A DNA stretch of 43,349 bases from the IMG/VR virus record IMGVR_UViG_3300010373_000072, positions 1 to 43,349 of that record, one strand, 5' to 3'. Under the pieces are notes generated by a model that was given only the letters and a program-made list of their open reading frames with translations, did not search any database and had not been told where the DNA came from. Of the stretch, positions 16,008 through 23,975 are shown piece by piece (within the stretch, counting starts at the first letter, position 1; every line of letters begins with the position of its first letter). The DNA is from a virus. The position numbers were made by a program, and so were the translations under genes.

Positions 16008-19000
16008 CAGGCTCCTTCGGCTTCAGCGGGGGTGAGCGTGGCTGCGTCGAGTGCGCAGCGGCATCGGGGGTGTCCGGGCGGCGCGGCGATCCCGGAGGTG
16101 AACAGGGCGCCGAGCGGGATCGGCCCGTCGATCGAGTTCGCCTCGCAGACCAGGGGGCAGACGCGGTCGTCGGCGGCGGTCATCCACGTCTTGGCCTCGA
16201 CGCCCATCTGGCCGTAGGTTGCCAGGGTGGCCGCGGACACTGCCCGGTTGATCTCGGTGACGGCAACGAGCTCGGCCCACTGAGGGTCGTCGAGGATGCC
16301 GCGCAGGACCCGCGCGAGGTCGTCCACCGACTGGCCGGTGCCGACGGCGTCGGCGAGGGCGCGGGCGAGCTCGTCGAGGCGGTTGGAGGTGATCGAGCCG
16401 ATGGTGACGCCGGAGGCGTCGAGCAGCTGCGCGAGGCCGGATCCGGTGCCGGTGTCGCCAAGGAGCAGCCGTGCGGCGTCGGCGTCGCCGGGTTCCCAGC
16501 CGGACCAGTCGACGCGGACGCTGTTGACGACGGCGACGGCCGACAGTTCGCCGAGGAGCCAGCCTTCGGCGTAGGCGTCGGACAGGACGGCGCCGAGGGC
16601 GGCGCGGATGGCTTCGGCGGTGAGGTTGTCGTGCAGCCACGCACGGGCGTCGTCTTCGGCGCCGCTGCGTCCGGCTTTGGTGAGGCCGCGCGCGGCACCC
16701 CAGCGGTCTGCGAGGACGGGAGTGTCGACGCGGGCGGTCACGGCCGTGCGCAGGCGTTGGGCGTAGTGGCCGGCGAGGGCCTGGTCACGTTCCCAGCCCG
16801 GCCACGTGCGGGCCGACGGTGCTTTTGGGTCGGCATCACCGGCCTTGGCGATGGCTTCGGCCTGGGAGTGGGTGAACACGAACTCGACGGCGCGGCCACC
16901 GCGCTTGCGGGCGTGGCGCTGCCAGTTGCGGTAGGCGGCGACCTCGGCGCGGACGGCCTTGTCGAGCGGTTCGGCCAGCGGGATGGCGGGGACGAGCCAC
17001 GTCTGCACGGCCGTGCGGAGCGCTTGCTCGTAGCCATCCTTCGCGCCCTTCGCGCTGGCCCCGGACCGCTGCGAGGAGTGCATCGTGTCCCAGGGCCCGG
17101 TCTTGGTGGCGACGCGGCCGATGTAGGCCACGGCGGGCACGCCGAGCTGGCGGTAGGCCAGGGCCCGGTGGTGGCCGTCGATGACGATGTACTTGCGGGC
17201 GTCGGGCGTGTTCACCAGGATGATCGGCTTCAGCTTGCCCTGCCGGATCTTGCCGGTGAAGCGCTCGACCTTGTCCGGCTCGTCGGTGGCCCGCCAGTCC
17301 TCTTCGTTGCTGAAGTCGATGTCCGCGGTCGGGACCGTCTCGGGCCCGGACCAGACGGCGGTCTTCAGCCAGTCCATGGAGTCTTCGGGGTAGTCGCGGG
17401 CGAGCTGGTCGTGGACGCGCTGCCGGGTGGAGTCGGAGTCGGTGACGGCCGCGGTGGGGTCGGCGGCCTTCGCCGTCGGGGCCGCCGGCTTCCCGCCGCG
17501 CTGCTGCGCGCCGGCATCCCGTGGCGCCCTGTTGGCGCCCTGCGCCGCCTCGCCGGTGGCAGCCGACCCGGCAGCACCCGGCTGGCCGTCCTGCGTGCCC
17601 TCGGCACCCGGGGGCGTGTCGGTGGGGGCGGCCTGGGCCGGGGACAGCATCACGCCCGGCTGTGCGACCTGGGCGGCGCCCTCGAGGAACGTGACGCCGC
17701 CGCGCTGCGACACGACGATCGGCATGTCGGCTTCGGGGAAGTCGTACAGCGGCAGCCCGAGGCGCTTGCGGTCCTCGTTGTAGGTCATGCGGCCGGAGCG
17801 GACGCGGGTGTCGGCGACGGCGTCCTGCGCGGCCTCGTCCTCGGATTCCAGCCCGAGGAAGTCGAATTCGATCTCGGGCGGGGCGCCGAGCCACGTCCGC
17901 GAGATGTCGTTGATCAGCTCTCTGAGGCATGCGATGTCCGGGCGGCGGCCGACCCGGTCCATCACGTCCTCTTGGCCTTCGTGGTAGCCGGTGGAGCCGA
18001 GGCCCTTGGTTTCGGTGAACCCGAGCTCGGTGATCGGCACGCCAAAGAACGACGCGAGCAGCTTGATCAGGTGCAGGTCGTAGTCCGGCTTGTAGCGCTC
18101 GTCGACGCTGGGCATCATCTCCGGCTTGAACCCGGGGTAGGACAGCTTGATGCGGTGCCGGGCCGCGGTCTGGCCGCCGAGGTCGTCGTTGATGGCGGTC
18201 TCGTACTCGCGGCGCTGCCGCGGGTCCAGCTCCGAGGCTTCCGCGCCCTCCGGGACCAGCCACGTCAGCGGGGTCGAGCCGTCGTCGTACTCGGACAGCA
18301 TCCAGCCCTGGCGCTTCATGTACAGGCGGGCCGCGAGCAGCGCCTGCTCGACGGCGGACAGGCCGTAGAACGAGCGGGGCCGGAACGTCTCGCGCCAGTA
18401 GTACAGCTGGTCGGCCTTGTAGCCGCCGCGCATCACGGTGTTGCCCTGGTCGTCGACTTCGCAGGTGGCGGTGTACTCGCCGCGGGGGAAGCCGTAGAGC
18501 ACCTGCTGGAACGCCGGGTGGTCGCCGGACGGCCGGGCGCCGCGCCAGTCCGCGAGGGGCTTGATGGTGGAGGCGTCGACGATTTCGAGGTCGATGACGT
18601 CGCCACCGTAGGTAGTGCGCGGATAGATCGCGACGGCATCCAGCGTGAGGTGCTGATCCTGGACGGCGTTGACCCACTGCCCGAAGCTCATGCCGTTGGT
18701 TCGCCAGGGCTTCGTCCAGAACGCGGTGAGGCGGTCGATCTCGGGCTGGTACTTCTCGCGGAGCTGGCTTTCGAGGTCGTCCTTGCCGCGGCGGGGGTCG
18801 GCCCGGTAGGCGGCGGCAATGGCCTCGGTGGAGACGCCGAACGCCCAGTCGAGGGAGCGGACGTGCCGCTTCCGGATCTCGATGCAGCGGCGCATGATGT
18901 CGACCTGCGCGGCGGCGGTGTACAGCACGTCCCAGGGGATGAGCCTGGTCTCGTTGCCGGGGATGTTCCAGCCGACGGGGTATTCCCAGATGCGCACCTC

Positions 19001-19303
19001 GGGCCGGCCGGTGTCGGTGCGGGTCGGGGAGATGGGCTGTGGGATGTGGGGGTTGATGGGGCCGAAGGGGACGGCGTCCATGCTGTCGCGGGCCATGGGG
19101 CGAGTTGGGCCCCAGGTCTGCTGGCCGGTGTACTGGTTGAGGACTTCGGCGAAGGGCCGGGCGATGGGCTTGCCGGTTGCGTTGCCGGTGAGCCCGGCGG
19201 GGGCGCCTGCTTTGGCTGCGGTGTAGTCGGGGTTGGGCTGGATGTGGGCGCGGTTGTTCTGCTGCGGGCGGCGCCCGCGTGAGCGGTTGCGGCTGCGGGA
19301 CAC
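16007..19303 (-). CDS. Portal - ParB-like - MuF fusion protein
   Basis: 1098 aa, GTG 19303 with GAGGA upstream. Residues 90-550 are a phage portal (IPWDVLYTAAAQVDIMRRCIEIRKRHVRSLDW, FFGVPITELGFTE, EFDFLGLESEDEAAQ), the dodecameric DNA gate of the head. A Pro/Ala/Gly linker (550-625) leads to a ParB/Srx-like domain (about 635-735) with KVERFTGKIRQGKLKPIILV and VIDGHHRALAYRQLG. A helical segment follows, then a C-terminal MuF-like head morphogenesis domain (895-1090) with VTEINRAVSAATLATY, DDRVCPLVCE and PPGHPRCRCAL. These three parts are usually separate, or only portal-MuF are joined. The stop overlaps the protease start. Confidence 0.85.
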   Translation of the reverse strand: MSRSRNRSRGRRPQQNNRAHIQPNPDYTAAKAGAPAGLTGNATGKPIARPFAEVLNQYTGQQTWGPTRPMARDSMDAVPFGPINPHIPQPISPTRTDTGRPEVRIWEYPVGWNIPGNETRLIPWDVLYTAAAQVDIMRRCIEIRKRHVRSLDWAFGVSTEAIAAAYRADPRRGKDDLESQLREKYQPEIDRLTAFWTKPWRTNGMSFGQWVNAVQDQHLTLDAVAIYPRTTYGGDVIDLEIVDASTIKPLADWRGARPSGDHPAFQQVLYGFPRGEYTATCEVDDQGNTVMRGGYKADQLYYWRETFRPRSFYGLSAVEQALLAARLYMKRQGWMLSEYDDGSTPLTWLVPEGAEASELDPRQRREYETAINDDLGGQTAARHRIKLSYPGFKPEMMPSVDERYKPDYDLHLIKLLASFFGVPITELGFTETKGLGSTGYHEGQEDVMDRVGRRPDIACLRELINDISRTWLGAPPEIEFDFLGLESEDEAAQDAVADTRVRSGRMTYNEDRKRLGLPLYDFPEADMPIVVSQRGGVTFLEGAAQVAQPGVMLSPAQAAPTDTPPGAEGTQDGQPGAAGSAATGEAAQGANRAPRDAGAQQRGGKPAAPTAKAADPTAAVTDSDSTRQRVHDQLARDYPEDSMDWLKTAVWSGPETVPTADIDFSNEEDWRATDEPDKVERFTGKIRQGKLKPIILVNTPDARKYIVIDGHHRALAYRQLGVPAVAYIGRVATKTGPWDTMHSSQRSGASAKGAKDGYEQALRTAVQTWLVPAIPLAEPLDKAVRAEVAAYRNWQRHARKRGGRAVEFVFTHSQAEAIAKAGDADPKAPSARTWPGWERDQALAGHYAQRLRTAVTARVDTPVLADRWGAARGLTKAGRSGAEDDARAWLHDNLTAEAIRAALGAVLSDAYAEGWLLGELSAVAVVNSVRVDWSGWEPGDADAARLLLGDTGTGSGLAQLLDASGVTIGSITSNRLDELARALADAVGTGQSVDDLARVLRGILDDPQWAELVAVTEINRAVSAATLATYGQMGVEAKTWMTAADDRVCPLVCEANSIDGPIPLGALFTSGIAAPPGHPRCRCALDAATLTPAEAEGA

Positions 19304-19433
19304 GGGCCGTCCTCGAACTAGTTAGCGAGCCTAGCTAAGGATGCTAGCTCATATGTTCGAAGACCGGCAGCCGACCGGCTACTCTGGTGCCGCTCACCCG
19401 TGCCGCTGTCTAGGCGGCGCGGTGGGGCAGGTG
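19304..19433. promoter_or_regulatory. Divergent non-coding region upstream of portal and tRNA-like genes
   Basis: 130 bases with no gene. AT-richer than its surroundings at 19316-19357, where TAGC/GCTA blocks recur, including an inverted TTAGC...GCTAA around 19322-19338. The portal RBS (GAGGA) lies at its left edge. It may hold a promoter for either side; no convincing -35/-10 pair was found. Confidence 0.4.
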
Positions 19434-19515
19434 CAGCCCGTGGACCACAGCTTGGTAGTGGCAGGCGCGGCCTCGGTCGCGTAGCGGGTGGTGGGTTCAA
19501 ATCCCACCGGGCTGC
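19434..19515 (+). tRNA. tRNA-Pro-like gene with abnormal D and anticodon arms
   Basis: Acceptor stem CAGCCCG (19434-19440) pairs perfectly with CGGGCTG (19508-19514). The T-arm GTGGG-TTCAAAT-CCCAC is intact, and CCAC...GTGG closes a D-loop AGCTTGGTA identical to that of bacterial tRNA-Pro, as is the C1-G72 pair. However, two extra bases precede the D stem, and the anticodon arm folds only as GCGCG/CGCGT around an 8-base loop containing TCGG. No CCA is encoded. It could be a degenerate or unusual tRNA. Confidence 0.55.
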
Positions 19516-19522
19516 ACAGGCA

Positions 19523-19613
19523 CGGCCCGTAGCTCAGAGGGTTAGAGCGCCGGGCCCGGGAGCGGATATGCCCCTGGGAACGGAGGTCGCGGGTTCGAGT
19601 CCCGCCGGGCCGT
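19523..19613 (+). tRNA. tRNA-like gene with enlarged anticodon region
   Basis: Acceptor CGGCCCG (19523-19529) pairs with CGGGCCG (19606-19612). The D-arm GCTC-AGAGGGTTA-GAGC and the T-arm GCGGG-TTCGAGT-CCCGC are perfect. Between them are 40 bases instead of about 23. CCG...CGG can start an anticodon stem, but the loop holds an extra hairpin (CCCGGG...CCTGGG). Flanking sequence (GAGCGCCGGGC and GGAGGTCGCGGG) resembles actinobacterial tRNA-Met/Ile-type genes. No anticodon can be assigned. The gene is possibly inactive or structurally novel. Confidence 0.5.
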
Positions 19614-19631
19614 GCCGCGTACGCTGGGCGC

Positions 19632-19904
19632 ATGGATCTGGACGCTGCCATCCGTGCCAAGGTGAGCGAGACTCACCGCCTGGACGACGACTGCAACATG
19701 CAGTGCGGAGCCAGCTGCGCGGCGCAGGGCTACGGCGACATCACAAGGGGGGTGCTGGCCGTTCTGGACCTGCACAAGCGCACCCACTTCAGCGACTGCG
19801 CCGAATGTCGGGAGGGCGGGCCAGGCTACGAGAGCGAGGCCGCCGACTGGCCGTGCCCGACCGTTCTGGCCATTGCTGCGGCGCTGGAGATCGAGATCAT
19901 CTGA
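19632..19904 (+). CDS. Small hypothetical protein, opposite-strand island
   Basis: 90 aa, ATG 19632, 19 nt after the tRNA-like gene. MDLDAAIRAKV, then GVLAVLDLH and C-terminal YESEAADWPCPTVLAIAAALEI resemble a frequent Streptomyces/phage hypothetical family with a Cys-x-x-Cys in the middle (DCAEC, residues 56-60). The stop overlaps the next ATG. Being on the strand opposite to all neighbours suggests independent acquisition and possibly expression in the prophage. Confidence 0.65.
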   Translation: MDLDAAIRAKVSETHRLDDDCNMQCGASCAAQGYGDITRGVLAVLDLHKRTHFSDCAECREGGPGYESEAADWPCPTVLAIAAALEIEII

Positions 19905-20119
19905 TGCTGCTTGACGGGTTGGAATGGCTGGGCACGACAATCCGCATGTCGCGCGCGGCCGGCGGCGCCGCATGGTGGATCAAGCAGTCGGCCCGCGAGC
20001 GGATGGACGAGGCCATCGCGCTCGAGACAGCACGGCTGCTGAAGGGAGCGGAAGCGCTCCGGCCGCCGTTCCCGGAGGGCACGCTTTCGCGCTCGATGCG
20101 CCGCACGGCCTCCGCATAA
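19904..20119 (+). CDS. Small hypothetical protein, opposite-strand island
   Basis: 71 aa, ATG overlapping the previous stop (TGATG). Basic and helical (WWIKQSARERMDEAIALETARLL), ending RSMRRTASA. The last codons lie inside the hairpin terminator. No family recognised. Confidence 0.55.
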   Translation: MLLDGLEWLGTTIRMSRAAGGAAWWIKQSARERMDEAIALETARLLKGAEALRPPFPEGTLSRSMRRTASA

Positions 20120-20134
20120 GTTCGATTATGCGGA
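20111..20134. terminator. Bidirectional hairpin between convergent genes
   Basis: TCCGCATAA (20111-20119) pairs perfectly with TTATGCGGA (20126-20134) around a six-base loop. It includes the stop codon of the + strand gene and lies 25 nt from the 3' end of the leftward gene at 20159. Likely ends transcription from the + island and perhaps from both sides. Confidence 0.65.
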
Positions 20135-20158
20135 TGATCTGATCAAGGAATCGGCCGG

Positions 20159-20551
20159 TCAGGCCAGCGCCCACGCCGGGTTGTAGTCGGGGTGGTCGGC
20201 GTAGGTGGCGGCCAAGCCGCGAAGTGCGAGATCGGCCACGACCGGCTCGCCCGCGTCAATCCAGTCGCCACCGGTAATGGCCGTGAGGCTGTTCACCAGC
20301 TTGCGCTTCGCCGCGACCTCGCGCAGCACGCGGGGCGGGTCGTGGCGGGCGATGTGGCGGGCGTCCTCGGTGGACTCGAAGACGGACGCCTCGCCACCCC
20401 AACGGCCACCTGCCACGACAGCCGTGTGGTCGGCACCGTAGATGGTCTCGGCATACTCCTCGTCGTCAACCGTCCACGGGCCCGCGGTAGCTGCCCGTGC
20501 CAGCCGCTCGTCCTCGTCGAGGCGCGCGGTCAGGAAGGCGACAATGTCCAC
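20159..20551 (-). CDS. DUF6221-like hypothetical protein
   Basis: 130 aa, ATG start. MDIVAFLTARLDEDERLARAA, GPWTV, ARHIARHDPPRVLREVAAKRKLV and LAATYADHPDYNPAW are the hallmarks of a small actinobacterial family (DUF6221, from memory). Function unknown. Often seen in actinophages and Streptomyces genomes. Last gene of the terminase-side leftward stretch before the + strand island. Confidence 0.75.
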   Translation of the reverse strand: MDIVAFLTARLDEDERLARAATAGPWTVDDEEYAETIYGADHTAVVAGGRWGGEASVFESTEDARHIARHDPPRVLREVAAKRKLVNSLTAITGGDWIDAGEPVVADLALRGLAATYADHPDYNPAWALA

Positions 20552-20552
20552 A

Positions 20553-20572
20553 CCCGCAGCCTACGCCGCGCC
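20553..20572. repeat. 20-bp gene-boundary repeat, copy 1
   Basis: CCCGCAGCCTACGCCGCGCC occurs here and again at 20862-20881, each time over the 3' end (Ala-Ala-stop) of a leftward gene. The copies bracket the 99-aa gene at 20561-20860. Confidence 0.9.
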
Positions 20573-20860
20573 TCCCGCGCGACGGAACGGGGTGACCGGC
20601 CCGCCGACGACGGGCGCCGCGATGTAGTCGGGCCGAAGGAACGGCTCGTCCACCACAGGCGGCAGCGGGGGCGGCCCGGCGGCGTAGGCCGCCATCCGAA
20701 GCAGCCCGGCCGCCGCCTCTCGCGCCTCGTCCGCGCTCACACCGGGCGACGTGACGAGCTCAAGCGTGAGGCGTTCGAAGCGCTGCATGCTGGCCTCGGC
20801 GGCCATGGCCATCTGCCACTCGGCGGGGGTGTGCAGCCAGCGGAAACCAGGCTCGGTCAT
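20561..20860 (-). CDS. Small hypothetical protein bounded by direct repeats
   Basis: 99 aa, ATG start 9 nt after the large terminase stop. Contains WLHTPAEWQMAMAAEASMQRF, a helical half, and a Pro-rich tail. No family recognised. Its last codons and those of the large terminase are the same 20-bp sequence, suggesting the gene was inserted or swapped by recombination at its boundaries. Confidence 0.6.
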   Translation of the reverse strand: MTEPGFRWLHTPAEWQMAMAAEASMQRFERLTLELVTSPGVSADEAREAAAGLLRMAAYAAGPPPLPPVVDEPFLRPDYIAAPVVGGPVTPFRRAGGAA

Positions 20861-20861
20861 G

Positions 20862-20881
20862 CCCGCAGCCTACGCCGCGCC
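20862..20881. repeat. 20-bp gene-boundary repeat, copy 2
   Basis: Identical to 20553-20572. It overlaps the large terminase stop codon and the short gap before the next gene. Confidence 0.9.
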
Positions 20882-22330
20882 CTGCTCGCGCATCAGGTCG
20901 CGCATGAACTTCCCCGCGCTGGTCCCGCCCATCAGCAGCCAGCCCAGCGCCTGCGTCATCCCATCCACCTGGTCGTCGTGCGAGCCGTTCGGGAACGCGG
21001 AGCACTCCTCGACGAAGTCCCCGATCCACGGCGCGATCTTCGGGTCGGGCAGCTCGACGTCCCCCGCTTCGATGAACGGCGACACCGCGGAGGCCCTGGC
21101 CTCCTTCGAGTCGGTCGGGTTTTCCGCGACCAGCCCGCCGATCTCCCCGCGCAGCACCTGGATCACACCGGCGCCGTTTGCCTTCTCCTCGATCACCTTG
21201 CGGCGGGCCTGCGGCCACTTCGCCGACGACGCCCGCACCGCGGCGAGGGTGGCGGGCAGGTCCATACGGTCGCGCACCTGGTCCAGCAGCCACGCTTTCG
21301 AGCCGCGCCGCGCCCAAATCTGGATCACAACCCAGTCGGAGGTCTTCGTGTCCTTGAACGAGCAGTCCACGGACATCAGCACGTCTTCGGCGCCGATGGC
21401 GTGCCATGTGCCGTCGTGCCGCTGGTGTGCGCGGGCCACCGTGTAGTAGCGCCACCAGGCGCGCTTCAGGATGCCACCCTCGGCCGGGGCCGGGCGGCCC
21501 TGGTACAGGGCTCCCCAGGCGCGTGCGCCGACCTGGCGGCGGATCCGCTGCCATCCGGCGGGGGTGCGTCGGCGGGCCGAGGTGAGGTAGTCGCCGGGTT
21601 CGCGACCGAGCGGATCGGTCTGGCCCGCCGCGTCGTCGTGGTCGGCGACGGCGGGCACATTGACGTGCGTCCACTCCGCGGCCGACTCCGAGGCCAGCAG
21701 CCGCCCGGCGAGGTCGTCCTCGTGCCAGCGGGTCATCAGCAGCACCACCGGCGCGTCCGGGGCGAGGCGGGTGGAGCCGGTCTCGGTCCACCAGTCCCAC
21801 GCGGCGTCGCGGTACGTCTGCGAGTCGGCCTCGGCGCGGCCCTTCACGGGGTCGTCGATGATGAGGACGTCGACGGGGCGGCCGGTGAGCGCGCCGCCGA
21901 TGCCGCTCGTGACGACGCCGCCGCCGTGGCCGGCCAGCTGCCACTCGTGCGCGGCCGACGTGTCGTGCCGCACCGTCAGCCCGAGCTCGGGGTGGGCGGC
22001 GATGTCGTTGCGGATCGCACGGCCCCAGCGGCGGGCCACGTCGGCCTCGTAGCTGATGATGGCGATGCGGGTGTCGGGGTTGCGCAGCAGCAGCCACAGC
22101 GGGAACGCGCGGCTGATCCGCTGCGACTTGCCTTCCTGCGGGGGCATCGTCCAGATGAGGCGGTCCAGGCGGCGGTCGGCGACGCGGATGAGGCAGCGGT
22201 CGAGCAGGCCCAACGCTTCGGTGTGGACGGTGCGCGGATCCAGATATTCGGCGAGTTCGCCGGGGGTGGAGAACCGGGCCGGGCCCTGTTCGAGCATGTC
22301 CGCGGCAAGCAGCAGCGCGTTGCGCATCAT
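20870..22330 (-). CDS. terL: Terminase large subunit
   Basis: 486 aa. Two adjacent ATG codons; the first overlaps the small subunit stop. ATPase part: Walker A MPPQEGKS (62-69), Walker B LIIDDP (156-161), and a coupling motif LMTRW (198-202). Nuclease part: Asp in SVDCSFKD (320-327), EEKANG (381-386) and HDDQVD (451-456), the acidic residues of the RNase H-like fold. It pumps DNA into the prohead through the portal and cuts the concatemer. All key residues are present and length is typical. Confidence 0.93.
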   Translation of the reverse strand: MMRNALLLAADMLEQGPARFSTPGELAEYLDPRTVHTEALGLLDRCLIRVADRRLDRLIWTMPPQEGKSQRISRAFPLWLLLRNPDTRIAIISYEADVARRWGRAIRNDIAAHPELGLTVRHDTSAAHEWQLAGHGGGVVTSGIGGALTGRPVDVLIIDDPVKGRAEADSQTYRDAAWDWWTETGSTRLAPDAPVVLLMTRWHEDDLAGRLLASESAAEWTHVNVPAVADHDDAAGQTDPLGREPGDYLTSARRRTPAGWQRIRRQVGARAWGALYQGRPAPAEGGILKRAWWRYYTVARAHQRHDGTWHAIGAEDVLMSVDCSFKDTKTSDWVVIQIWARRGSKAWLLDQVRDRMDLPATLAAVRASSAKWPQARRKVIEEKANGAGVIQVLRGEIGGLVAENPTDSKEARASAVSPFIEAGDVELPDPKIAPWIGDFVEECSAFPNGSHDDQVDGMTQALGWLLMGGTSAGKFMRDLMREQGAA

Positions 22331-22875
22331 GCGGCCTCAACAGCTCGCAGGTGCCGGATGGCGATGGCCTTGGCGGCGTCGGCCTGCTCGGGCTGCGGCT
22401 GGAAGTGGGCGATGGCGGCCTCGACGGCGCGCAGAACCGCGTCAGCCTGCTGCTTAGTGATCGAGGCCAGGCGGGCGTCGATGTTCAGCCGGGCGTAGGC
22501 GGACAGCACGCTGTTGGCCCGGTCCATGCTGCGCTCGTACAGCTGCACGGCGGCGGCGATCTGCTCGCCGCCGACCTTGTCGCGGTGGCCGGGCGCGGCC
22601 AGGTCCTCCAGCAGTGAGTGCATGAGCTGCTTCCAGGCCATGACTTCGCCGGCGAACGCGGCGTACGCCTCGAGGGGGTTGTCGATCGGGACGGTGTCGG
22701 GGACGGTCTTGCCGAACAGCTGGCGGGCCTGGGCTTCGAACACGCGCTGCTGGGCCTTGGCACGGACCTGCTTGGCGCTGGCGCCGTGCTTGTGGCAGAC
22801 GGTCGAGCCCTTAACCGGCCAAAGCTTGCACGGCTCGCCGGTCCGCGAGCTGTGGCCGGTGCACCGCCGCTTCAC
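22327..22875 (-). CDS. terS: Terminase small subunit
   Basis: 182 aa. GTG 22875 is chosen because it has TAGGA just upstream and avoids overlap with the preceding gene; an ATG at 22926 is the alternative. The N-terminal part has RRCTGHSSRTGEPCKLWPVKG and VCHKHG, the Cys/His motif common to actinobacterial small terminases, then an HTH-like helical region and long C-terminal helices for oligomerisation. It recognises phage DNA and loads TerL. Confidence 0.85.
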   Translation of the reverse strand: MKRRCTGHSSRTGEPCKLWPVKGSTVCHKHGASAKQVRAKAQQRVFEAQARQLFGKTVPDTVPIDNPLEAYAAFAGEVMAWKQLMHSLLEDLAAPGHRDKVGGEQIAAAVQLYERSMDRANSVLSAYARLNIDARLASITKQQADAVLRAVEAAIAHFQPQPEQADAAKAIAIRHLRAVEAA

Positions 22876-22880
22876 GGGTC

Positions 22881-23273
22881 CTAGCTTCCGCGCTCGGTTG
22901 ATGGGTTGGTGTCCAGACCACGCCATTCGCCAACGGGTCGCGTCACGATGCGGTGTGGGTGCGACGGGAAGTCCCGGCGGTAGCGGGCGACGAGATCCCG
23001 GGCCTCGGCCTCGGTGTCCGTCGCGTGCGTCTTGCTGGTGAGCAAGTACTCCACGCCCCACTCGACGCCGACATGCAGTTCGGCCAGAACCCGCTCGCAC
23101 AGCTGCTGCTCGTACAGCGGCAGGACGGCGGCAAGAACCCGCCGCTGCTCTTCTTCCGCCGTCACCTTCTTGCCGTTGGTACCCCATCCAGTCTCGCGGC
23201 CAACCTCGCTGATCACTGCAAGCGCCGCCATCAAGACCTCATGGGGTACGTCGGCCGGTGTCATCTCAGCCAT
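22881..23273 (-). CDS. Hypothetical protein
   Basis: 130 aa. ATG 23273 overlaps the upstream stop by 8 nt. Helical, with DVPHEVLMAALAVISEVGR, EEEQRRVLAAVLPLYEQQL and VLAELHVGVEWGVEYLL, and an Arg-rich end (RYRRDFPSHPHRIV). No family recognised. Directly upstream of the terminase genes. Confidence 0.6.
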   Translation of the reverse strand: MAEMTPADVPHEVLMAALAVISEVGRETGWGTNGKKVTAEEEQRRVLAAVLPLYEQQLCERVLAELHVGVEWGVEYLLTSKTHATDTEAEARDLVARYRRDFPSHPHRIVTRPVGEWRGLDTNPSTERGS

Positions 23274-23775
23274 CGGCGTCGTCTCCGCACTGGCATGCGC
23301 CGTGGCCGCCGCAGTCGGCGTCATGGGTGCGGCGCGGGTCGTCGACGACGTGGTTGTTGCAGCCGTGCACGGCGAGGGTGACGGTGTCGGCGCGGTTGGC
23401 GACGTAGGCGGCTTCGGGTCGGCCGTCGTTGTGGGCGCGGATGTGCTGTTCGCGTGCGGCGTGCCAGTCTTCGGCTTCGGCGGGGGTGGCGTGGCGGGGC
23501 CACTGCTGGGTGGCGGGGACATGGCAGCAGTGGCAGGTGTGGCCGGGTGTGGCGCCGATCGCGCGGCGGATGGCGGGCATCGCAACGGCGTGCGCGGCTT
23601 CGATGTCGGCGATGCTAACGCCTGCGCTCTTGATGAGCTCCAGGGCGGCGGCCAGCTCGCTGCCGGACGGCCCGGCCTTGGCGAAGTCGCGGAGGTCGGC
23701 ATGGATGGTGTCAAGCATCGGATGGCCCGCCGGGATGTCCACCGGGACCGGCGCAAAGGGGGTGGGCTCGGTCAT
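23266..23775 (-). CDS. Cys/His-rich hypothetical protein
   Basis: 169 aa, ATG overlapping the upstream stop. A helical N-terminus is followed by HTCHCCHVP, and the C-terminal part has AVHGCNNHVVDD and ADCGGHGACQCGDD, giving two metal-binding clusters. The central part (HAAREQHIRAHNDGR) looks like a short helix. Likely zinc-binding. Function unknown. Confidence 0.6.
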   Translation of the reverse strand: MTEPTPFAPVPVDIPAGHPMLDTIHADLRDFAKAGPSGSELAAALELIKSAGVSIADIEAAHAVAMPAIRRAIGATPGHTCHCCHVPATQQWPRHATPAEAEDWHAAREQHIRAHNDGRPEAAYVANRADTVTLAVHGCNNHVVDDPRRTHDADCGGHGACQCGDDADG

Positions 23776-23975
23776 CGCTGCCGCCTTGCGGTGAGTCGGT
23801 CGGAGATGGCCATCAGTGCCAGCACGGCCGTGATGATACCCGCGGCGACGACGAGGCAGCCGAGCACGAACCAGAGAAGGCTAGGCAGCGAAGTGCTGCC
23901 GCCGGAGGTGCTGGTGCTGTGCACCGACATGCAGGAGACGCAGGGCACGACGGGGACGATGATCGGCGCGCTCAT
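23772..23975 (-). CDS. Small single-pass membrane protein
   Basis: 67 aa, ATG overlapping the upstream stop. Outer N-terminal part with CVSC and a Ser/Thr-rich stretch, then one clear membrane segment (LLWFVLGCLVVAAGIITAVLALM) and a basic C-terminus (RLTARRQR), indicating N-out/C-in orientation. Third of three consecutive membrane-protein genes. Confidence 0.65.
   Translation of the reverse strand: MSAPIIVPVVPCVSCMSVHSTSTSGGSTSLPSLLWFVLGCLVVAAGIITAVLALMAISDRLTARRQR

Noticed and set aside
16070-19282. Long + strand open frame opposite the portal fusion gene
   Set aside because: A shadow of very high GC coding sequence; Arg/Gly/Ala-rich nonsense composition, no RBS, and the - strand frame has clear domains.
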